64,000 bases of DNA, from assembly GCA_016874005.1 (NCBI GenBank), contig VGVQ01000002.1, positions 62,001-126,000 on the forward strand. The letters run 5' to 3'. Numbering within the stretch: the stretch's first letter is position 1; each line of letters opens with the position of its first letter. A model generated the notes under the pieces. That model did not search any database, was not told where the DNA came from, and saw only the letters and a list, made by a program, of their open reading frames with translations. This DNA comes from Gemmatimonadota bacterium (GTDB lineage: Bacteria; Gemmatimonadota; Gemmatimonadetes; Gemmatimonadales; GWC2-71-9). Shown here piece by piece: positions 42,476 through 52,439 of the stretch. Both the position numbers and the translations under genes were made by a program.

Positions 42476-43602
42476 CCCCCGTCGCTCGCTGGCCGATCTG
42501 GGCCATGCTCTGGAAAGAGTTCGTCCAGATGCGTCGCGATCGGTTCACCCTGGCGATGATGATCGGAATCCCGATGATCCAAATCGCCTTGTTCGGCTAC
42601 GCGATCCAGACGGAAGTGCGCCACCTGCCGATGGTCGTCGTCGACGAGAGCCGAAGCCCCCAGAGCAGGGCCCTGATCCGGGCGCTCACCAGTACGGGAT
42701 ACTTCGATCTCGAGGCGCACCTGGAAGACCGAGAGGAGGTCCGCCGCTGGGTCGAACGGGGCGATGCCGCCGCGGCGGTCATCATTCCACCGGACTTCGC
42801 CAAGGATCTCAAGCGGCGTCGGGAGGCAACGGCCCAAGTGATCATCGACGCCGCCGATCCGCTGTCACCGTCGGCCGCGATCGCCGCGAGCGGCCAAATC
42901 GCGGCCCTCCAGACGCGACAGATGGTGGTCCAGGCGGCCGGCCCCCAAGGGCTGCCCTCAGTCGACGTTCGGGTTCGGCCATGGTACAACCCCGCCCTCA
43001 AGAGCTCGGTCTACATCGTGCCCGGGATCATCGGGGTGCTCCTTTCGATGACCATGGTGATCGTGGCCAGCATCGCGGTGGTGCGGGAGCGGGAACGAGG
43101 GACTCTGGAGCAGTTGATCGTCACCCCGATCAACAAGACCAGCTTGATGCTTGGGAAGATCGTCCCGTTCTTGGTGGTGGGCTACGTCCAGATGACGGTC
43201 ATCTTGCTCGTCGGACGACTGCTGTTCGGCGTTCCGATCAGCGGCAGCCTGGTCGACCTGTACCTTGGCGCCCTGCCCTTCATCGTGGCGAGTCTGGGGG
43301 TCGGACTCCTGGTTTCCACCGCGGTCACCACCCAGGCTCAGGCCATGCAGCTGGGCTTCTTCTACCTCCTGCCGAACATCCTCTTGTCCGGCTTCATGTT
43401 CCCTCGAGCGGCGATGCCGGAACCAGCCCAGTGGATCGGGGCAGCCCTTCCGCTCACCTACTTCTTGCTCGTCCTGAGAGGGATCCTGCTCAAGGGGGTC
43501 GATCTCGGGACCTTGGCGCCGGAGGTGGCCACGCTGACAGGGTTCAGCGTCGTCCTGATCGCGCTGGCGGTGCGCCGGTTCAACAAGCGGATCGACGGCT
43601 GA
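42472..43602 (+). CDS. ABC-2 type permease
   Basis: WAMLWKEFVQMRRDRFTLAMM; RERERGTLEQLIVTPI; TM segments; 4-bp overlap with ATPase gene. Confidence 0.93.
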   Translation: MTPVARWPIWAMLWKEFVQMRRDRFTLAMMIGIPMIQIALFGYAIQTEVRHLPMVVVDESRSPQSRALIRALTSTGYFDLEAHLEDREEVRRWVERGDAAAAVIIPPDFAKDLKRRREATAQVIIDAADPLSPSAAIAASGQIAALQTRQMVVQAAGPQGLPSVDVRVRPWYNPALKSSVYIVPGIIGVLLSMTMVIVASIAVVRERERGTLEQLIVTPINKTSLMLGKIVPFLVVGYVQMTVILLVGRLLFGVPISGSLVDLYLGALPFIVASLGVGLLVSTAVTTQAQAMQLGFFYLLPNILLSGFMFPRAAMPEPAQWIGAALPLTYFLLVLRGILLKGVDLGTLAPEVATLTGFSVVLIALAVRRFNKRIDG

Positions 43603-43611
43603 CGCTCGCGC

Positions 43612-45210
43612 TTGTCTTTTCTCGGGGGCGTCGACTTGTTTCTCGCCATGGATCGAGAGTTGATCGGCGCCGCGGCGGCCACGATTCTGGGCGGCGCCTT
43701 CTCGGGCGGTATCACCAACGCGATCGCGATCTGGATGCTCTTCCGGCCCCACGAGCCGACCGGGATCTGGCGTTTCCGAATCCAGGGCGCCATCCCGAAG
43801 AACAAAGCCCGCCTCGCAAAGAGCATCGGCAAGACCGTCGGCGAGAAGCTCCTGACGCCGGCCGACCTCGCGGAGCGATTGGCCGCGCCGCCGGTGCGGG
43901 CTGCCTTCGACGAGGCGGTCGGCCGGGCCATCCGCCAGCTCCTCGAACGGGAGCACGGCTCGCTCCGCAGCCAGCTCGGCCCGGCGGCACTGGCGGCTGT
44001 CGAGCAGGGGATCGCCCAAATCGCGGCCCGGCTCGCGGATCGACTGGTGGAGTACACCCACTCGCCGGATTTCGTGACCTTGATCGGGCGGTGGCTCGAG
44101 TCTCTCAAACGAGATCTCGAGGGGCGGCCGGTGGGCGAGTTGCTCACCCCGGCGCGCCGCGAGGCATTGGCGGAGCAGCTGGACCAATGGGTCGGCCAGA
44201 TCGCCGAAAGCGATGGCTTGGAGCGGACCATCCGGTCCTGGATCGCGACTCAGCTGGCCGCGTTCGAGGCGGATCCCCGGCCGTTGGCGGCCCGCCTTCC
44301 GCCTGGCTTGCTGGGGCCGATCGAGCAGGCCCTGACCGATGCCCTGCCGGCCGCGCTGTCGCGACTCGGCGATCTCCTGGCCGATCCGGAGGCCAAGGCG
44401 GCGATCCGTCGCGCCCTTCGCGAGGCGTTCGACAGCGCGGGGAAGAAGCTGCTCTTTCACGAGCGGCTGGTGGCGAAATTCGTGGTCAACGACAAGGCCC
44501 TGGCCCGATTGGTCGACGGGTTCGAGGGGGAAGGGTTCGAGCGCCTCGCGGCGACGGTCACCTCGGCGCCGATGCGAGAGCGGATTGCCACCGCGGTGCA
44601 CCAGGGGCTGACCAGCCTGCTGGAGGAACCGCTCGGTTCCCGGCTCAAGCGGCTGCCGGCACCTCGGCGGGCCGCGTTGGACAGCACCCTGGGCGACTGG
44701 CTGGTCGGCGCCGTGCGGGCGGACGGGATGCGAGCGTCGCTCAAGGCGGCGCTGGTCAAGGCGCTCGACGAAGCGGGCGAGACGACCTGGGACCGGCTCC
44801 TGGCCCGGATGACCCCGGAGCAGGCGGCGGAGGTGCTACGCGCTGCGTTAGGCAGGGAGCGGCGCCGGGCCTGGATCGACCAGTCACTGCAGACCGCCGG
44901 AGGAGCTCTTCTCGACAAGCCGTTGGGCCGCCCGGCCGAATGGCTTGGCCAAGCCCAGGGCGACCGGCTGACCGCCGCGATCACCGAAAGCGCCTGGGGC
45001 TGGGTCGAGCGTCAGGTACCCGAGGTGGTGGGACGCCTGAACATTCCCGAGATGGTCGAGCAGAAGATCATCGGCTTCCCCCTGCCGGTGATGGAGGATA
45101 TCATCCGTCGGGTCATCGAGCGAGAACTCAAGTTGATCGTCCAGCTGGGCTGGCTGCTCGGGGCCGTCGTGGGGCTGATGACGTTCGGCATCAGCCGACT
45201 CGTTTCGTAG
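43612..45210 (+). CDS. DUF445 family protein
   Basis: GGAFSGGITNAIAIWMLFRPHEPTGIWRFRIQGAIPKNKARLAKSIGKTVGEKLLTP; TTG start or internal ATG at 43648. Confidence 0.85.
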   Translation: MSFLGGVDLFLAMDRELIGAAAATILGGAFSGGITNAIAIWMLFRPHEPTGIWRFRIQGAIPKNKARLAKSIGKTVGEKLLTPADLAERLAAPPVRAAFDEAVGRAIRQLLEREHGSLRSQLGPAALAAVEQGIAQIAARLADRLVEYTHSPDFVTLIGRWLESLKRDLEGRPVGELLTPARREALAEQLDQWVGQIAESDGLERTIRSWIATQLAAFEADPRPLAARLPPGLLGPIEQALTDALPAALSRLGDLLADPEAKAAIRRALREAFDSAGKKLLFHERLVAKFVVNDKALARLVDGFEGEGFERLAATVTSAPMRERIATAVHQGLTSLLEEPLGSRLKRLPAPRRAALDSTLGDWLVGAVRADGMRASLKAALVKALDEAGETTWDRLLARMTPEQAAEVLRAALGRERRRAWIDQSLQTAGGALLDKPLGRPAEWLGQAQGDRLTAAITESAWGWVERQVPEVVGRLNIPEMVEQKIIGFPLPVMEDIIRRVIERELKLIVQLGWLLGAVVGLMTFGISRLVS

Positions 45211-45221
45211 GCAAGGACCGG

Positions 45222-45863
45222 ATGATCGAGGCACTCTTCGCGAACAACCGAGCCTGGGCCAAGAGATCGGTCACCGCCGATCCGGCGTTCTTCGCGCGGC
45301 TGGTCGCCCAGCAAAGCCCACGCTACCTCTGGATCGGCTGCGCGGACAGCCGGGTGCCCGCCAATGACATCGTCGGGCTCTTGCCCGGTGAGTTGTTCGT
45401 CCATCGCAACGTGGCCAACGTGGTGGTCCACACCGATCTCAACTGCCTCTCAGTGCTCCAATACGCGGTCGATGTCCTCAAGGTGGAGCACGTCGTCGTC
45501 TGCGGCCATTACGGGTGCGGCGGCGTTCAAGCGGCCCTGCGCCGCCAGCCCTTGGGTTTGATCGACAACTGGCTTCGGCACGTGCAGGATGTCAAGGAGC
45601 GACACAAGGCGCTGTTCGACCAGGACGAGGCCGAGGAAGCCCAAGTCGACCGGTTGTGCGAGCTCAATGTGGTCGAGCAGGTGGTGCACGTCTGTCGGAC
45701 CACCATCGTGCAGGACGCCTGGCGCCGGGGCCAGTCGTTGGCGGTGCACGGCTGGATCTACCGACTGACCGACGGCCTCCTCCACGACCTCGGCCTCTCG
45801 GTCGCTGGGCCGGACGGCCTCGAGCAGGGGTACCAGTCCGCGGTAGCCCGCCTTCGACGTTAG
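45222..45863 (+). CDS. can: Beta-class carbonic anhydrase
   Basis: WIGCADSRVPANDIVGLLPGELFVHRNVANVV; VVCGHYGCGGVQAAL. Confidence 0.96.
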   Translation: MIEALFANNRAWAKRSVTADPAFFARLVAQQSPRYLWIGCADSRVPANDIVGLLPGELFVHRNVANVVVHTDLNCLSVLQYAVDVLKVEHVVVCGHYGCGGVQAALRRQPLGLIDNWLRHVQDVKERHKALFDQDEAEEAQVDRLCELNVVEQVVHVCRTTIVQDAWRRGQSLAVHGWIYRLTDGLLHDLGLSVAGPDGLEQGYQSAVARLRR

Positions 45864-48800
45864 GCGGTTCCCCCTCCGCACCCAGCCGGCCTGTCACACG
45901 CCGGGTCGATCCGGGGCAACCCCAGCCGCTGCAGCTCGCGATTGACCGCGGCCAAGTCGGTCGCCCACACCTCGCGGAGCCGATCGGTATACCCCTTAAG
46001 CTCGGTCGAGAGGATACCGAAGATCTCGGGCATGTGGGTGGTCGGCCGGCCATCCCCCCGCTCCGCCATCTGCATCAGGTTCGCCAGCCGGTTGTTGACC
46101 CGGATCGGGAAGTTGAGCGGGTCCTGGCCGCTCCGGTTGCGCACCTGATAGATCCGCTCCTCGACGCTCGAAGCGTTGCCGACGAGCCGGTCGCCGGCCG
46201 ACTTGAGGGCGGCATCGGTGGACCGCTCGAGACGGTGACCCACCTGCGCCTTGACCCGGCGGATGGCGATGACGGCATCGTTGGCCTCGGTCACCTTGTC
46301 GCGGACCCGCCTGGAGAACCGGAACTGGGCCGCCAGATCGGCATCGGTGACGTCGACGATTCGGGGATTGCGTTTGACGACGAGCGGAGCGGATGCCACC
46401 TGCCCGTCCACCGTGAGCCTGACGGTGTACCGGCCGGGCGGCAAGGCCGGCCCTCCCGTTCCGGCGCCCCAGAGGATCATCCCTGGGAAAGTCGACGGCC
46501 CGTCGGCACGGAGGTCCCAGGTCAGCCGATTGAGGCCGGGGCCGTTGGGTAGGAATGGCGCCGGACGGCGCCAGTAACCGGCCGCCTGGTTGACCGAATC
46601 GCGCGCCGCCGGCGACAAGGTATCCGGGCGGAACCGCCGAAGGGCGGCGCCAAGCGAATCGACGATCTCGAGCACCGACGCCTGCGCCTTCGCCGCCTGC
46701 CACCAGGACAGCATCACCGCCGGGCCGGAGCGGATCGCGATCGGCGGGGCGAACATCGTCAGGCTGCCGCGCCGCACCGCGGGCGAGGCTTGCCGAAGCG
46801 GGGCGATGTTGTCGAGGATCCAGAACCCACGGCCATGGCTGGCAATCACCAGCTCGTTGCCCTCGACGATCAGGTCGACGATCGGGACATCGGGCAGCCC
46901 GGGGTTGAGCGGTTGCCACTGGGCACCGTCATCGTACGACAGGTAGACACCGTGCTGGGTGGCCGCGTACAGCATTCCCGGCCGAGTGGGGTCTTCCCGA
47001 ACCGCGTGGACATAGGCGTCCGGCCTGATTCCGGCCACGATCTTGGTCCAACTCCGCCCGTAGTCCGTGGTCTTGAAGATGTAGGGCGCCAAATCGCCCA
47101 GCAGCGGCCGGCGAACCGAGAGATAGGCCGCTCCCGAGCTGAACGCCGAGGCGTCGATCTGACTCACCCGGCCGAAGTCGGGCATCGCGGGCGGAGTAAC
47201 GTTGGTCCAGCTCCTCCCGCCGTCGCGGGTTAGGTGAACGAGACCATCGTCGGAACCGGTCCAGATCACGTTGACATCGCGTTTGCCGGGCCCGACCGAG
47301 AAGATGGTGGCGTAGACCTCGGGCCCGTTCATGTCGCCCGTGATCGGTCCGCCCGACTTTTCGAGGGTCGTGGGATCGGCCCGGGTCAGGTCGCCGGACA
47401 ACCGGCTCCAGGTCTTGCCGCCGTCGCGAGTGGCCCACAGTCGCTGCGAGGACACGTAGAGCGTCCGCTCGTCGACCGGCGAGAAGATGATCGGGAAGGT
47501 CCACTGCCACCGTTCCCGAATGTCCTTGGCGGGTTCGCCGGAATAGAACCACGGATAGGGGTTGACCTCGCGCGAGGTGCCCAGCCGGCGGTTGAATTTG
47601 TCGAGGTAGGCCCCGTTGTTCGTTCCCGAGTAGAAGATGTCTGGATCGAGCGGGTCGGGAGCGATGTATCCCGGCTCTCCGCCGCCGGCCTCATAGGACA
47701 CCGCCATCCCGCCCAAGGCGACGTCCGGGGCGGAGTCCGGGGCCAAGGCGCGGGCCCGAGCCCGTTCGAAGGCATCGAGGTTCCAGTCGAAGGGCGTGCA
47801 GAGGGTGGAGTTGTCCTGTTGCGAGCCGCAGACATGGAACGGGATGTGAGCAGTCGTGACGGCGTGATACCACTGCGGCGTGGGGAAGTCCTGCGGGGTC
47901 CACTTGCCCGACCGATCGAACGAGACAGCGCCACCCCCATCGTTGCCGACCACGAGATGGTTGGGGTCGTCCGGATCGATCCAGAGATCGTGGAAGTCGC
48001 CGTGGGTGCCTTCGCCGACGCTCTTGAGTGTCTTGCCGCCGTCGGTCGACCGGAACAACGAGGTGTTCTGGAGATAGACCTCGTCCTGGTTCTTCGGGTC
48101 GGCGAAGACGTGGGTGTAGTAGAAGGCCCGTTGCCGAATCGATCGGTTGTCGTTGATCAGTGCCCAGGTGGCGCCGGCGTCCTCGCTGCGGAACAAGCCG
48201 CCTGACTCGTGCTCCACCAGGGCATAGACCCGGCGGGGGTTGGCCGGGGAGACCGCCACGCCAATGCGTCCGACCAGGCCGGTCGCCGGCAACCCGGGGT
48301 GACGGGTGATTTCAGTCCAGGTTTCGCCGCCATCGGTGCTCTTGAACAGCCCGCTGCCGGGACCGCCGCTCGACATCTGGTATTCTTTTCGATACGCCTC
48401 CCACATGGCGGCGTAGATGACGTCGGGATTGGTGGGGTCGATCGAGAGGTCGATCGCCGCCGTCTTGTCGTCGCGGAAGAGGACCCGTCGCCAGGTTCGG
48501 CCGCCATCGGTCGACTTGTAGACCCCACGCTCCGGGCTCGGCACGCTGTACTTCCCGAACGCCGCGACGAACACCACGTTCGGGTTGGTCGGGTGGATCC
48601 TGATCTTGGCGATCCCGTGGGACTCGCGGAAGCCGACGTGGGTCCAGGTCTTGCCCGCGTCGACGCTCTTGTAAACGCCATCGCCCGGCATGATGTTGCC
48701 GCGAATGCAGGTCTCGCCCATCCCGATGAAGACGATGTCCGGGTTGGTCTCGCTCACCGCCACCGCGCCGACGGAGGCACTGGCAACCTGGCCGTCGGTG

Positions 48801-49087
48801 ACGGGCCGCCAGTTGTCGCCGCCATCCACCGTCTTCCACAGCCCGCCCCCGGTCGCTCCGAAGTATGCCTCTTTGGGGCGGCCCCGGACCCCGCTCGCCG
48901 CGATCGATCGACCGCCCCGATCCGGCCCGATGTTGCGCCACCGAAAGCCGGCGAGGAACGCCGAGTCGAGCGTCACCGGCTCGAGGGCGGCCGCTCTCGG
49001 GGGAGTGGTACGGCGGGGCGTCTGCGCGCCGAGCGATGGCGGAAGCAGAACGGCAAGCGACACGAACAGCGGTCGGAGACTGGTCAT
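45860..49087 (-). CDS. BNR/sortilin-like (VPS10-type) beta-propeller exported protein
   Basis: Signal peptide MTSLRPLFVSLAVLLPPSLGAQ; repeated STDGGxTW motifs. Confidence 0.9.
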   Translation of the reverse strand: MTSLRPLFVSLAVLLPPSLGAQTPRRTTPPRAAALEPVTLDSAFLAGFRWRNIGPDRGGRSIAASGVRGRPKEAYFGATGGGLWKTVDGGDNWRPVTDGQVASASVGAVAVSETNPDIVFIGMGETCIRGNIMPGDGVYKSVDAGKTWTHVGFRESHGIAKIRIHPTNPNVVFVAAFGKYSVPSPERGVYKSTDGGRTWRRVLFRDDKTAAIDLSIDPTNPDVIYAAMWEAYRKEYQMSSGGPGSGLFKSTDGGETWTEITRHPGLPATGLVGRIGVAVSPANPRRVYALVEHESGGLFRSEDAGATWALINDNRSIRQRAFYYTHVFADPKNQDEVYLQNTSLFRSTDGGKTLKSVGEGTHGDFHDLWIDPDDPNHLVVGNDGGGAVSFDRSGKWTPQDFPTPQWYHAVTTAHIPFHVCGSQQDNSTLCTPFDWNLDAFERARARALAPDSAPDVALGGMAVSYEAGGGEPGYIAPDPLDPDIFYSGTNNGAYLDKFNRRLGTSREVNPYPWFYSGEPAKDIRERWQWTFPIIFSPVDERTLYVSSQRLWATRDGGKTWSRLSGDLTRADPTTLEKSGGPITGDMNGPEVYATIFSVGPGKRDVNVIWTGSDDGLVHLTRDGGRSWTNVTPPAMPDFGRVSQIDASAFSSGAAYLSVRRPLLGDLAPYIFKTTDYGRSWTKIVAGIRPDAYVHAVREDPTRPGMLYAATQHGVYLSYDDGAQWQPLNPGLPDVPIVDLIVEGNELVIASHGRGFWILDNIAPLRQASPAVRRGSLTMFAPPIAIRSGPAVMLSWWQAAKAQASVLEIVDSLGAALRRFRPDTLSPAARDSVNQAAGYWRRPAPFLPNGPGLNRLTWDLRADGPSTFPGMILWGAGTGGPALPPGRYTVRLTVDGQVASAPLVVKRNPRIVDVTDADLAAQFRFSRRVRDKVTEANDAVIAIRRVKAQVGHRLERSTDAALKSAGDRLVGNASSVEERIYQVRNRSGQDPLNFPIRVNNRLANLMQMAERGDGRPTTHMPEIFGILSTELKGYTDRLREVWATDLAAVNRELQRLGLPRIDPACDRPAGCGGGTA

Positions 49088-49232
49088 GGTCGGGATGGGT
49101 GAGTCGTGAATGGGGTCGAACCCGCCTTCAACGTAGCCCGGAGGGCGAAGCGACGCCACGGCGAGCGTTCCGGGCGGCGGTGCCGTCACGGCGCTATCTT
49201 GATGACGACACCCACCGCTCGAGTTCTCGACA

Positions 49233-50675
49233 ATGCGACGTCTCTCACTCGCGGCGGCCGCGATGGTCGTGGCCACCGCCGGGCAAGCCCAGTCCCTGGC
49301 GAAGCATCCTCGGATCCAAGAAGCGGCCGCCGGTTACGAGAAATGGCTGGACGCCGAGCGGGCGTTCAAGAAGATTCCCGGCATCGCGGCGGTGGTGGTG
49401 GTGGACCAGGAGGTGATCTGGCAAGGAGCCACCGGCCTGGCGGACCTTGCCCGCAAGGCGCCGGCGACGCCCTCGACGCTCTTCAGCATCTGCTCGATCT
49501 CGAAGTTGTTCACCAGCCTGGCGACGCTCCAACTCCGCGATCAGGGCAAGTTGCGGCTCGACGACCCCGTCTCGAAGCACCTCCCCTGGTTTCGCCCCAA
49601 GAAGCCCGGCGTCGACCCCGGCGAGATCACGATCGAGGGGCTGCTCACCCACGCGGCTGGGCTCCAGCGGGAGGCAGCCGACACCTATTGGCTCGAGCCG
49701 GCGATGGAGTTTCCGAGCCACGAGGACGTCGTCCGGGCCGCGCCTGACCGGGAAGTGGACTACCCACCCGAGCGGTATTTCCAGTACTCTAACCTCGGAT
49801 TCACGCTATTAGGCGCGGTCGTGACCGCGGCGTCGGGAACCCCGTATCTCGACTACGCCCGGCAGCACCTCCTCGGGCCCTTAAGGATGGCCAACACCTT
49901 CCCGGAGATGCCCCCGGAAGAGCGCGGCAAGCGGCTGGCGATGGGCTACAGCGGCATCGACCGAGACGGCAACCGCCATCCGATGCCCTTCTACCAGACC
50001 AGGGCCATGGCGTCGGCGGCCGGCTACGCTTCGAGTCCGCTCGACCTCGCCGCCTTTGCCTCGTGGCATTTCCGGCTGCTGAACCAGGGCGGCACCGAGG
50101 TGATTGCCGCCAACACCCTCCGGGAGATGCAACGGGTGCACTACCTCGATCCGAGCTGGGAGACCACTTGGGGGCTCGGTTACTCGATCTGGCGCCACGA
50201 CAACACCACGTTCGTCGGCCACGGTGGCAGCTGCCCCGGCTATCGCACCCAACTGCTCCTCGAGCCCACCTCGAAAGTGGCCACGATCACCGCGGCCAAC
50301 ACCTTCGACGCCGACGCTGACGGCATGGCGCAGCGGGCCTACGAGTTCTTCGCCCCCGCGGTGAAGGCCGCCCGAGCCGACTCGGCCGGCCGACTCGTCG
50401 CCGCCGAGGCGAGCCTCGACCGCTACCTGGGGACCTATTGGTCGTTCGGCGGGGAGATGGAGGTGATCCGCTGGGAAGGCGGGCTGGCCACGATGCAGCT
50501 GCCGAACGATGCCCCAGTCAAGCGAATCACCAAGCTCCGGAAGGTCGGGGAGCACACCTTCCGCGAGGTCCGTGAGGACGGGTCGCTGGCGGAACGGCTC
50601 AGCTTCGACGTCGATGCCCAGGGCCAGGTCTATCGGGCCCGCTCCAACTACCTGCACCGGCGGATTCGCCGTTAG
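49233..50675 (+). CDS. Serine hydrolase, beta-lactamase fold
   Basis: LFSICSISKLFTSLATLQL (SxxK), YFQYSNLGFTLLG, HGGSCPGYRTQ. Confidence 0.9.
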   Translation: MRRLSLAAAAMVVATAGQAQSLAKHPRIQEAAAGYEKWLDAERAFKKIPGIAAVVVVDQEVIWQGATGLADLARKAPATPSTLFSICSISKLFTSLATLQLRDQGKLRLDDPVSKHLPWFRPKKPGVDPGEITIEGLLTHAAGLQREAADTYWLEPAMEFPSHEDVVRAAPDREVDYPPERYFQYSNLGFTLLGAVVTAASGTPYLDYARQHLLGPLRMANTFPEMPPEERGKRLAMGYSGIDRDGNRHPMPFYQTRAMASAAGYASSPLDLAAFASWHFRLLNQGGTEVIAANTLREMQRVHYLDPSWETTWGLGYSIWRHDNTTFVGHGGSCPGYRTQLLLEPTSKVATITAANTFDADADGMAQRAYEFFAPAVKAARADSAGRLVAAEASLDRYLGTYWSFGGEMEVIRWEGGLATMQLPNDAPVKRITKLRKVGEHTFREVREDGSLAERLSFDVDAQGQVYRARSNYLHRRIRR

Positions 50676-50681
50676 GCCGCC

Positions 50682-52439
50682 TCACCGGCCGATCGGTAGC
50701 TCGAGCACGCTGGGACGCTGCCGATCGTGGAAGACGGTGACCCGCGCGGTCCGGGCATCCCGGGCGGTTTCCCGCGCCACCACCCCGCCGCTGTTGAAAT
50801 TCTGCTGGAGCTCGAGCCCGTTCGGTGACCGGAAGACGAGGCGAACTCGGCTGCCCTTGGCGATGCGACGGGCGAACCAGTTGAAGTTGTCGAGTCGATA
50901 CGAGAGCGGCACCCCCGGAGGCACCAGCTTTTCCTGCCGCAACGATTCCCGGTATCGGGCCCGAAGCTGCGCCCGCGCCAAATGGATGCTGCTCCCGTCC
51001 GGCAACACCTCGTAGAGCAGCGCCTCGAAGTCGGTATCGGGGACGTCGAGGGCGACCCACACGGTCAAGACCGGTTGCCCGGCGATTTCGAGTTCTTCGT
51101 CGAACGGGGCGGTGTGGTAGACCACCCCGTTGCCCGCGGCCGTCATGACTCGAGTCTGATCGACGAATGACAGCGCCGACGGATTGGTGACGTCGCCGGG
51201 CATCGGGGGATCCAAGGGATTGTAGCGGTACTCGTCGGGAACGGACCGGTCGGGGGCTGCGGTCGCGAGCCGGCCTCCGCCGAAGACGTCGGACGCCTTG
51301 CCATCGGAGTGGAGATAGAACGGCCGGCGCTCGCGGGTCGCGGCGTCGAGGGTCGGCGCCGAGCGCCAGACATCGCCGCCGGCGCCGGCGACGTAATACG
51401 TCACCTTGTCCTGGATGAAGCTTGGCCGCGAGGCCGCGCTCCGCATGGTCCAGTCGTACCACTCCCGGTTGAGGCGATGGATGTCGACCATGCTGGCCGG
51501 CCCGAACTGGACGCCGTTGACCTCGCGGGTCGGGGTCCGGGTACCGCCGTGATTCCAGGGACCCATCACGAGGTAGATCCGATCACGGGCCCGCGGCGAG
51601 GCATGCTCGAGGAACTTCCGGTAGTGGGTCAGGGTGCCGAGCTGATCGCCGTCGTAGTGCCCGGTGATGGTGAGGATCGGGTGATCCATCCGGGCGTACT
51701 GTGCCGGCGTCGGCGCCACGCCATCCCAGTAGTCGTCAGGCGTCGGGTGCTCCAGCCACTTCTGGAAGATGGCCGACCGGTTGCCGGCCACGCTGTCCAG
51801 CGACGCGAACGGCAGTTTTTCTCGGCGGAGGATCCTGGCGTAACCGGCCCACTGAGCCATGTCGGCGAACAGTTGGCCCTGGGCGGCCTTCCCGGAGGTG
51901 AAGGTGAGCCACTGGGGCAGGTAGGACGACGGGATGTTGCCCACCATCGGAAAGTCGATGCCGAGGTAGGCGGGAGCGACTGGAACGATGGTGACCAGGT
52001 GGGGCGGGAATTCCTTGAGGGTGGCCCACTGATCGGTCCCGCCGTACGAGCCACCCCACATCGCGATCCGACCGTTGCTCCACGGTTGGGCGGCGAAGAA
52101 CTCCACCACGTCGTGGCCGTCCCGGCCTTCGTTGACGAACGGCTCGAAGGCCCCGTCCGAGTTGCCGCGACCGCGGACGTCCACCGCGGCGAAGATGTAG
52201 CCGTCGCGGGCCATCGCCATGGCGAAGCGATGGTAGGTGTCGGCGAGGTACGGCGTGAGGGTGAACACCACCGGGAGGGGACCGGAAGCCGCGCGGGGGC
52301 GATAGACGGTGGCGCTGAGACGGACCCCATCGCGAAGAGGTACCTTGACGCCCCACTCGATGGCGACCTCCGGCGTCTGCCCGGCGAGGGCGCCCGGGGC
52401 GACGAGGCCCAGGGCGAGACTGACGACGAACCGTCTCAT
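50682..52439 (-). CDS. CocE/NonD family X-Pro dipeptidyl-peptidase-like hydrolase
   Basis: DVRGRGNSDGAFEPF; MWGGSYGGTDQW; C-terminal jelly-roll DNFNWFARRIAKGSRVRLVF. Confidence 0.9.
   Translation of the reverse strand: MRRFVVSLALGLVAPGALAGQTPEVAIEWGVKVPLRDGVRLSATVYRPRAASGPLPVVFTLTPYLADTYHRFAMAMARDGYIFAAVDVRGRGNSDGAFEPFVNEGRDGHDVVEFFAAQPWSNGRIAMWGGSYGGTDQWATLKEFPPHLVTIVPVAPAYLGIDFPMVGNIPSSYLPQWLTFTSGKAAQGQLFADMAQWAGYARILRREKLPFASLDSVAGNRSAIFQKWLEHPTPDDYWDGVAPTPAQYARMDHPILTITGHYDGDQLGTLTHYRKFLEHASPRARDRIYLVMGPWNHGGTRTPTREVNGVQFGPASMVDIHRLNREWYDWTMRSAASRPSFIQDKVTYYVAGAGGDVWRSAPTLDAATRERRPFYLHSDGKASDVFGGGRLATAAPDRSVPDEYRYNPLDPPMPGDVTNPSALSFVDQTRVMTAAGNGVVYHTAPFDEELEIAGQPVLTVWVALDVPDTDFEALLYEVLPDGSSIHLARAQLRARYRESLRQEKLVPPGVPLSYRLDNFNWFARRIAKGSRVRLVFRSPNGLELQQNFNSGGVVARETARDARTARVTVFHDRQRPSVLELPIGR

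Noticed and set aside
42444-45863. 1139-aa plus-strand ORF
   Set aside because: Its frame runs through the ABC permease and DUF445 genes as a low-complexity Gly/Arg/Pro shadow ORF; only its end coincides with the real carbonic anhydrase (45222-45863).
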